Source: Scolanthus callimorphus (taxonomy: Eukaryota > Cnidaria > Anthozoa > Actiniaria > Edwardsiidae). Taken from it: a stretch of DNA of 64,000 bases. The notes under the pieces are model-generated. The model did not search any database and had not been told where the DNA came from. It was given only the letters and a program-made list of their open reading frames with translations. Every line of letters begins with the position of its first letter. Position 1 is the first letter of the stretch. A program made the position numbers and the translations under genes. The stretch is from positions 6,435,575-6,499,574 of the forward strand of contig CM066915.1 in assembly GCA_033964015.1 (NCBI GenBank). Reading direction: 5' to 3'. Shown here one piece after another: positions 55,871-64,000 of the stretch.

Positions 55871-58800
55871 ATGATTCTTGGGAAATGTAGACATTGCACA
55901 AGAAATGTTCTTGACAACCATAAGTCAATCTTGTGTAATACATGTCATCTCTGGTTTCATGCTAAATGCACAAGTGCTACTCCTAAAATTTCAACTACAA
56001 ATGCTTTCAGTAACTGGGTATGTAACAGTTGTATTTCACATTCTTTGCCAGCCTTCCAACCAGACCTCAGTGATAGCTCAAGACCAACTTTCAATGATGT
56101 TATAAATGTTTCAAATAATTTCATAAACCCCTTCACATTAAATCAAGATACAGACGCTGAAATGAATCCTGATGACCAATTCTTTAGTAACCATGAAGTA
56201 AATTGCAAGTATTTCCTCAGTACAGAATTGAACAAAGTGATTGAATCAAAATCTCTCAATAAGGCAGACAATTTTGCTGCATTAAATATAAATGCAAGGA
56301 GTCTAAAGAAGAATTTTGATAAAATAAAGCTTTCACTAGACTCAATTAATCTAAACTTCCAAGCTATTTGTATTTCCGAAACATGGCTTAATGATTCATT
56401 ACCAAGTAATCTGTTTCATATTCCTGGGAAAATCTTTGTTAAAAATAACAGGAAAAGCGATATCAAATCAAATGGAGGTGGTGTTGGAATTTATGTAGAT
56501 GAAAATCTTAATTTTGCTGAAAGGCTTGATCTTAATGAATCTAGTGACAATTTTGAATGCATATTTATTGAAATTAAATTAGAAAAAGATAAAAACATAA
56601 TCATTGGATCCATATATAGACCACCTGATGGCAATATTCCCCTCTTTAATGAAAAGATAAACAACATACTAGATGTCATTGACAAAGAAAACAAAATTAA
56701 TTATTTGTTAGGTGACTATAATATCAATCTCATAAATTACAATGACCATGCACAAACAAATGAATTCATAAATACTTTCTTCTCTCATTTTTCCATGCCA
56801 ATAATAACAAAACCAACAAGAATTACCTGGCACACTGCAACTCTTATAGATAATATTTTCACTAATAATTTTGATAACAATGTTTTGAGTGGTATTCTCT
56901 ACTCAGATATTTCTGATCATTTGCCTAATTTCATAATTACAAATAAAAATTTAAGAAATAATGTACTAGATAACACTAATGCAAATATTGCATATACTGT
57001 ATTCATAGAGAAACTTTCAAATGTTTTCAATAATTGCTTTTCCATTGAGAAATTGAAACGAAAAGATGCACTCCCAAAAACCCTTGGGTTACATCAGCCA
57101 TACTCAAATCTATAAACAAAAAGCATCGTTTGTATAAACAATATTTAAAACACCCTAATGGTAGAAATGAATCCAAATATAAAATATATAAAAATGAGCT
57201 TTCTAAGATTATCAAATCTGCAAAAAGAGATTATTTCTCTAAAAAGATAGAAGGAGCGAAACAGAATGTGAAAGAAACATGGATATCATCAAGAGAATAA
57301 TAAAAAACAAAAGGTTCCCTCTCCAAACAAAGAATTTATCATTGATAATCAATTAATAAGTGATCCAAATATCATAGCAGATAAGTTATGTAACTACTTT
57401 ACAAACATAGGACCAGATTTAGCAAACAAAATTCCAAAGTGTACTAAAAGTTTTAAAAGTTTTTTATCAAAGAGGGTTTCATCAAGCTTTTGTGTCTATT
57501 CAAACCAACTCTAAAGAAATTGAAACCATTTGTTCACAGTTAAAAATAAAACAAGCTGTGGTTTTGATAACTTTAATTCTTTAACAATTTTAAAAGCCAG
57601 TGATAAATTTGATATCTCTACCTTTAGCCCATATATTCAATTGTTCTTTTAATCAGGGTATCTTCCCTGACAAATTGAAAATAGGTAAAGTTATGCCTAT
57701 CTTTAAGACAGACAATCCCAAAATTCTCTCAAACTACAGACCGATCTCTATTCTTCCATTCTTTTCAAAAATAATCGAAAAATTTATGTTTAAAAGACTT
57801 TATGGGTTTTTGGAAAGATTTTCAATTTTATCAAGCACTCAATTTGGCTTCAGGAGGACTCAACAATTCAGGCAATTTTAAAATTTGTTGAACATATTTA
57901 TCAAGCTCATGAACAAGGCAATGAAACGATTGGAATATATTTAGATCTTTCAAAGGCTTTTGATACTGTCAACCACAACATTCTCCTTTCTAAACTTGAA
58001 CACTATAGAATTAGAGGAGTAGCCTTAAAATGGTTTCAGAGCTATCTGAAAAATAGAAATCAATAAGTGCTATTTGACAACCAAGAGTCCCAATTTATGG
58101 AAGTGAAGTATGGGGTCCCTCAGAGATCTGTTTTAGGTCCGCTACTTTTTCTCTTATATATTAATGATATTAAAAATACTTCAAATAAATTAAATTTTAT
58201 ACTTTTTGCAGATGACACAAATGTTTTCTTAGATCATGAAGACCTCAAGACTCTTGTCAAAATATTAAATGATGAAATGTCAAAACTCTCTAATTGCTTT
58301 AAAGCAAATAAATTATCCTTAAACATAAAGAAAACGAAATTTCAACACTTTTCCCCAAACAAAAGAAAAAAGAAACAAGGCAAAATTGATTATATCAGGA
58401 TTACTATTGATGGCACAGTTATTGAGAAAGTTGATACATTCAAATTCTTGGGAATAATAATTGACTCCAAGCTCAACTGGGAAGCTCATATAAACTCAGT
58501 TTGCAAAAAAGTTTCAAAAAACATTGGAGTTATAAGATTTATCAGTAAATATCTACCTAAGCACACTCTACGTACACTATACTACTCACTTGTGTATCCT
58601 TATTTATTATATGGGAGCATTGTTTGGGCTAGCTGTTGCCCTTTAGATAATAAGAAACCACTACAAATCAAGCTAGAGCGCTTGCTCAAACTTCAAAAGA
58701 AAATTGTAAGGGTCATCTCACACTCTCACTTCAGAGCTCACACTATGCCTATCTTTAAAACTCTACGTATTTTAAATGTTCAACAGATAAATTATCAAGA

Positions 58801-59059
58801 AACAGCTCTATTTATGTTTAAACTTACACATAATATGCTACCAGATACCTTTAACTTTCTTTTAAGAAATATTACTCCTTCACACAACTACAACACTAGG
58901 AACTCCCAAAGTATGCCACTTCCATTCAAGAAATCAAACTTCGGCCAAATTCAATTTCTTACAAAGGGAAAAAGTTATGGAACAACTTGAGCACTAGCAT
59001 TAAAGAATCCAAAAGTTTTTTTTCATTTAAAACTTCTTTATTCAATTCTTTTGTTTAAT
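55871..59059 (+). pseudogene. LINE ORF2: PHD-like finger, APE endonuclease, reverse transcriptase (CR1/L2-like), broken
   Basis: ATG 55871. Residues 5-55 form a PHD-like Cys4-His-Cys3 finger (CRHC, CNTCHLWFHAKC, CNSC). The APE-type endonuclease follows: LNINARS, ISETWLN (Glu), GDYNIN (Asp), SDHLPNF (His). The first frame ends at 57115; a shift near 57081 continues to about 57298. The reverse transcriptase begins near 57590 (KIGKVMPIFKTD, NYRPISILPFFSKIIEK, QFGFR), continues in other frames ([14 protein letters not shown], motif A) and ends with GVPQRSVLGPLLF (motif B, Gly to Arg), FADDTN (motif C) and a C-terminal KLWNNLS segment after a last shift, stop 59059. At least four frameshifts and a TAA at 58064-58066 make it inactive. 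Domain order and FADD suggest the CR1/L2/Daphne group. Confidence 0.88.
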
Positions 59060-60550
59060 ATAAATTTTATATATTTATTTTTCTTACACTGGACGAAAAA
59101 TTGGATTTGCGCGATTTTGACAGCATGGCAAATATGGTGCAAATTTGGCGGTCTATATTTGACACATATTTGAAATAACGCAAACGTAATGCAAAGTTGC
59201 AGATTTGTTTGGGAGGAAAAAATTTGATTGCAAATCCATTATTTGCTTTGTATTTGCTTGACGTTTGCCACATCTGGCAAATGTGCTCATTTGCACTATG
59301 TTTACCACCTCTTTACCGATTGTCAAAGCCGTAATACATTTGCGACAAGTTTGCCAACACTATAGACAGAATGTTTGAATGGCTGGAACCAATCTACATT
59401 TAGTGGAAATAGTGGAAATAAGGAATTAACCTTGTGTGAAAGCTAACGTGCTAATGAAATGGTCCCATGTGTGCTTCTGAGCGTTAGCCCTAGTAAGCGG
59501 AGAAAGAGAAAAAATCTCTTTCTTTCTCTACATACATTGAGAAACCTTAAAAATAAATGCCATCAGAAGAATAGGCTTTTTATATTATTTCACTGCAGCT
59601 ATATTTTACAGGTTAATGCTCAGCAAATTATTTTTATTGTGCTGTTTTTATTCTCATGACAGAGTTACATCCATTGCAAATAAAAATAAACTTGCTGACT
59701 GATACCATAAGTTTACTCCAATTTTTAGGAGAAGTACTTTTGCAAAGCTGGTGCTTCATTTGCAGCCATGAAATGAGGAGTTTTATCATGGGATAGCTAA
59801 TACTTAAATAAATTACTCCCTATACATAATGTATAATTTAGAGCTTACGCTAGTGCTGGGAGGGCCGTCAGCTTATAGCCGCCGAAGGTGCGAAGGCACC
59901 TTAAGTTGCCTGATGGCTGGCAAGGCGCTGCTTTAAATGCTTCCAGGGTCCCTAATTAAATGAAAGAACATTTGGCTGTATTTGTTGAAAACTATGCGAG
60001 TGCCTCCGGGTGGGTCGATTTGTAGAGAAAACACAGGTAGGAAGGGGACAAGCCACAAGGTTGCTATAAAATTTATATAGTAAGAACTGTTGTAGTAAGA
60101 CTGTAATATGGCTTAATAATATGTTATGGCTATCAGGAATACTGGAAATTCCAGTATTCAATGCAGCACATCCATATTAGTTTGGTATTAGTTTGCAAGC
60201 AACCAGCCTCGTTTTGATGTATTTTCCCCATACATTTTCTGTGTAAAAAGTGTGTCGAGTAATTTTTCCCAAACTTTGCAGTTTTACTAATACAGATGTG
60301 CTGAATTGAATACTTGACTTCGTTTTCCGATCATTTTTAGATATTATTAAGCCATATTAACTTGATAAAGTTCTATTGCCCTTTTTATACCAAAGAAAAT
60401 TGTGTGCGTGTGTAAAAAAATAGAGAGCTGCTTAAAAACGGTCTGCTGAAATAAATTTCGAAAACAAGTTTCGTGCTCTATTTTTATTGTCCGAGAGCAT
60501 TCTCTTCTCTCATTAGAAGCCCTCATTGGGCTATCCAGCTTAAAGCTTAC
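59060..60550. other. Intergenic DNA, no gene seen
   Basis: Includes a stretch rich in gcaaat/atttgc words (59120-59300) and a small hairpin near 59878 (gccgccgaaggtgcgaaggc). No supported ORF. Confidence 0.45.
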
Positions 60551-60779
60551 CTTGTTCCTCGTATTCATCGGAATCATTAGTTTCGCCTTCAAGAAAGTCT
60601 GCAGGCGATTCTTGACCCTGGTAGTTTTCTGTAGAAAAATCATTATCTGAATCGTTACTTCGCTTCCATTTCTTCCTTGCGCTGTCATAAAAGCGCTCGA
60701 CGTGTCGACGATATGCTCTTAAAGACAAATATTCGGAGCAGTGTTCGCAGTATTTCCTTTTCTTCTTCACGTCCGCCAT
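60551..60779 (-). CDS. First exon of a zinc-knuckle gene
   Basis: ATG 60779 (MADVKKKRK) to a GTAAGC donor (60545-60550); 76 codons, open. Contains KYCEHCSEYLSLRAYRRHVE, a C-x2-C...H-x-x-type finger, then an acidic Ser/Asp/Glu stretch. It resembles N-terminal exons that precede transposase-domain genes in cnidarians (my recollection of the pattern). Upstream non-ATG codons were not used. Following exons were not found toward 59 kb, so the gene may be a remnant or have a long intron. It is divergent from the 61074 gene, 294 bp away. Confidence 0.55.
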
Positions 60780-61073
60780 TATTGCTTCATTTGAATACGC
60801 AAGCCGCTGTACCTCATTACTCAAGGCGTGCTTTTTCCACGTGAGTAAACACTCCTCGACCAATAAAAAAGCGAGGTTCTGCGACACTTAGTTGTGAAAT
60901 GGACTTTGGTCGCAGCAACAACATTCCATTCAAGATTTACTCAAGTATATTCGATCAGATTCCACAGTCGAAGCATTTTGGCGCTCGTTTATCTACTAGC
61001 TCAACGTTCGTATAGTAGCTAAAAGCTCATTCATCTCTTCCTTCACCGGCGGATTGCTATCGAATTGTTCAAC
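60780..61073. promoter_or_regulatory. Shared divergent promoter region
   Basis: 294 bp between two divergent ATGs, with an inverted CCAAT-type motif (ccaataaaaaagcg near 60857). No TATA box is clearly placed. Confidence 0.35.
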
Positions 61074-64000
61074 ATGTCCAAACATAGGGCCTCCTCTAAG
61101 CAAAAGAAGCAGACTAAAAATCGTGGCGCTAGCAGTGAAGGTCGTAGTTCCGATCAGCCACTTCCAACAGTGCAAAGTCAAAGCGTCACCCCAACTTCTG
61201 CCTCGGGGCGCCTACAACCCGAAAGCACTGGTGCTGCCAGATCACTTGAGTATCCTACTCCAAGTCCAACTCCAAGTAGTTCAAGCGGCTCGTGCTCAGC
61301 TTCCCGTGTGTCAACTACTCCATCTCAAGAGAACAGAACACCACTTCACCAACCGCCTCTTGTTCCTTTGCCACGTGGCCGATCTGCAAACGCAGAACGG
61401 AGAGAAATCCTGGCTCCACTCGGAATAGACGCCCTCCAGGCTGATGATGCGAACCCAGAGACCCGGAATAACGAGTCTCTTCTAGCGAAAATGCACGAAT
61501 TTATGGAGCAGCAAGCCCGCTTTAACCGCGAGTTGAAGGAGGCTCTTGTTCAAAAAGAGCGGGAAAACGAAGAACTGCGGTCAGGGAAGAGAAAGCGTCG
61601 GCTCCCCAAAACCACTAACGATAAATATCACTTAAACACATTCAGTATCTGGCCATGTTCACAGGCCTTGCCTGTCTGATCAATTGTTTTTGCATACTGT
61701 AGTTTTTTATTATTCCTTTACTATGTAACCTATGGATGCTGTGAAAATAAGTCTGAATACCGCCCACACATAGACAAAATACCAGTCTGTTTTTATAGTC
61801 AGAAGGCTATTTGTGAAAACTAAAGTGATTTTAACATTCATAGACCCATTCCTCAGTGGATGGAAGTGGATTGCAACAAATACTTTTTGAGTTTTTGGCT
61901 TGATTCTTTCAAGCACTCTTTCAACCCCTTCACACCCAGGCCCCAGAGGTGATCAACATTAAGGCATTGTCCACACTAACGCGTTTTCAAATGTATTCGT
62001 TTTCAAACTGATACGGATTCGCAGCGTGTTAGTGTGGACAGGAAATTTAGCTCCAAACAAGCGATCAGTTTTTTTTTATTTGGCGTGTAAAGGACAGTCT
62101 GAAATTAGTGGTAGAGTTGACGTCATCGTTTTCGTTTTTATCCGGATTCGACCGTCCACACTAAAACGAGATGTATACGGATTCGCTTTGATTCACTTTC
62201 GAGAGCGTTTTCAAACTGATACGGATTCGATGAAAACGATCAGCATGTTAGTGTGGACGGAAGGCCTAACCGTATCAAAAAGTATACGGATTCAAACGAA
62301 ACCGCGTTAGTGTGGACAGGGTCTAAATCTCTACCAACTCTATCAAGGCATTATCAAGAAAACAAGAGAGGAAAATTTTATAAATCAGCCTCTAAGTGTC
62401 GAGGGACAGACACAGCACCAAATTCTCCCATCAAGTGTATGGGGATGTGTATTGTTTTAAGTAAGGAGAACTATTGTGCTATTTTGGTTTTTGGGAGTGA
62501 AAGGGTTAAGATGGCCCCAGTTACTATAAATTGCAATTATGTTTATTATGAATAATACCCCATAGCTGTCAGAACAAGCCAGCAGGTGCCACTACTTCAC
62601 GTTTAATCGCCAGCGACTTTTGCCCTTGTTTGTGGAAATAAAATAAAAACTGGAATCCTTAAATTGTAGTTCCTCTTAAAAATCTCCTAACTCTTTGCCT
62701 GTGGCTTGGCGAGGAAACTTTCTTGTTGCTTTGAAGCTACAAAATTTGCATGTCGGCTGTCAGTTTTTCTTTTTTAAAGCCAGCTACATTTTTGAGCAAC
62801 TGCTTCCTTCAAAACTTATGACAGCTCTGATATCCTATCATCATTTTAAGGATTATTACTTGATTTGATTTTTGTTTTAGGCAAATGTGAGAGAAGTGTA
62901 CAAGGAGCTCAGCCATGATAATGAGGATGGCTCTCATCCCCTTAGATGGGACCTCAACTTAAAGTGAGTTTTATTTTCATATTAGCATGTGGCTGTCATG
63001 ATCAACCTTAAACTCTGATTAACAGGCTGTAATTGTTAGGGCCACTTTTCTGAGAAATATCCATCACATCAACATAGGCCCTAGCTATTATTTTTTATCT
63101 AAAAGTGTATTTTTTTTCTCTAATTACAAAAATCCCATAGCAAATCCCATAGGCTGATTTTGCATCAGCATAATACAGCTCAACCAGGAACTAACTCAGT
63201 GTTGTTAACTTGGTAAAATACATTACTCTTTGTTTATTTGCTCTAGCTATGATGATGAGACAAACTGGCAAGTCAACAAAGCCATTTTTGATGGAGTCCG
63301 TAGCACAGACAGCCAGACATCCTCAACAACTATAAAAAGTAAGTGATCTATAAGTAACAAAGAACTAGTGGTGTGCAAAATTCCTCTACCTATCTATCTG
63401 CAATAGACCAATTTCAATATTTTAAAATTATAACTTCGATACAAGGCCCAGGGGAATAAATAAAAGACAAAATATTATTTTTCAATGCTAATGCAATTGT
63501 TTTTTTGTTATTCCCTTATGCCTTGGACTTAAGAAAGAATTTTAATATATCAAAATTGGCATATTGCACTGGCGGAAGAAAAAATTATGAAAAAAAACTG
63601 TTGTAATAGTGGTTCCCAAAATCCAGTGAAACAAAGTGTAATAGTCGAAGAGTAATAGCCCATACATTCCAAAAGTGAGCAATGGAGTTAGAGCGTAATA
63701 AAAGTCTGATATGCTGAAAGGTGTTTCACAGGATTTTGAAAACCACTCTAACTGGTTGTGGATCAGGTTAAAACTAGTTCAGATCATGATCTATGTGATT
63801 TCTGCAGGATTTTTGCAGAGTCACAGGTATTTTTCTTTCAAGCTTTACATCTAGAAAATACATATGTGTTCATGGTCAGTATTTTATTCCAATAATTAAA
63901 AATACAAGAAAAAAAACAATGCCACCTGTTTTGACACAATGGTATCTCATTTTAGCTGCAATTCGTGTCCACTTCCGGACAAAGAAGCGGAGCTACGATG
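61074..64000 (+). CDS. Multi-exon gene with coiled coil, runs off the window
   Basis: ATG 61074 (MSKHRASSKQKK; an upstream TTG is ignored). Exon 1 reaches about 61600, with a Ser/Thr/Pro-rich region and a helical, charged segment (EFMEQQARFNRELKEALVQK) that could be a short coiled coil; its donor was not fixed. Later exons: 62881-62963 (NVREVYKELSHDNEDGSHPL), 63247-63338 (YDDETNWQVNKAIFDGVRS) and 63956 to the edge (AIRVHFRTKKRSYD), all with GT-AG borders and consistent phase. The last exon is homologous to 52344-52450 and 53679-53756, so downstream exons probably encode the basic, leucine-rich segment seen there. The protein may be nuclear and DNA-binding; this is inference. It is not recognisable as a named gene. 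Confidence 0.65.
61963..62323. mobile_element. MITE, GTCCACACTAACGCG family, TAA duplication
   Basis: The ends ggcattgtccacactaacgc and its partner (gcgttagtgtggacagggtc) are inverted, flanked by TAA (61960-61962 as TAA/TTAA, 62324-62326). The interior is rich in cggattcg/cgttttc. Same superfamily as 9854 and 11144. It lies in the first intron of the 61074 gene. Confidence 0.8.

Overview
The window is eukaryotic nuclear DNA: AT-rich, genes split by GT-AG introns, and dense with mobile elements. The element families (Penelope-like elements with hammerhead ribozymes, a CR1/L2-type LINE, a Crypton, Tc1/IS630-like and Mutator-like DNA transposons, many foldback MITEs), together with short-exon genes of lineage-specific look, suggest a cnidarian, most likely an anthozoan such as a stony coral. 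This is inference from style; no conserved host marker gene is present.

Layout. 1-3.4 kb: remains of a Penelope-like element (GIY-YIG tail and a decayed hammerhead), a foldback, and a 110-bp duplication. 3.5-17.2 kb: a very large imperfect inverted repeat. The arms (about 3530-7002 and 12338-17205) flank a centre with two divergent genes: a decayed four-exon DD34E (Tc1/IS630-like) transposase on the minus strand, and a four-exon gene on the plus strand with a SHOCT-like C-terminus. Four later insertions sit in the arms, and each is defined by its empty site in the opposite arm. One of them carries about ten copies of a 127-bp satellite with CRE and E-box palindromes. 17.2-19.0 kb: a MITE, a tRNA-SINE-like piece, a 740-bp palindrome and a second Penelope GIY-YIG fragment.

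20.1-26.6 kb: a large spliced gene of unknown function (zinc finger, NHL-like beta-propeller), broken by a frameshift and a 1.1-kb TIR element. 26.6-33.2 kb: mostly gene-poor, with a transposon-gene fragment and MITEs. 33.5-37.9 kb: a Mutator-like transposase gene split by a 3,689-bp element. That element has TA target duplications, 158-bp terminal direct repeats, a Tc1-like transposase ORF, and on the opposite strand a Rep-like protein with HUH endonuclease and superfamily-3 helicase motifs. Between the two genes lie six copies of an ATGGTTAA motif. This Rep-plus-transposase element is the most unusual object in the window.

39-41 kb: a decayed gene of unknown family. 41.4-42.3 kb: a decayed minisatellite. 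45.0-49.2 kb: a Penelope-like retroelement with inverted ends and two well-formed hammerhead ribozymes on opposite strands. 50.1-51.5 kb: a Crypton-type tyrosine recombinase pseudogene. 52.2-54.1 kb: duplicated exons for a basic, leucine-rich segment. 54.8-59.06 kb: a nearly full-length but dead CR1/L2-like LINE. 60.5-64.0 kb: two divergent, plausibly intact host-type genes; the plus-strand one runs off the window and shares an exon with the 52-kb duplication.

Most elements are visibly broken by stops or frameshifts, so the window is mainly an archive of nested insertions and template-switch rearrangements rather than a coordinated pathway.
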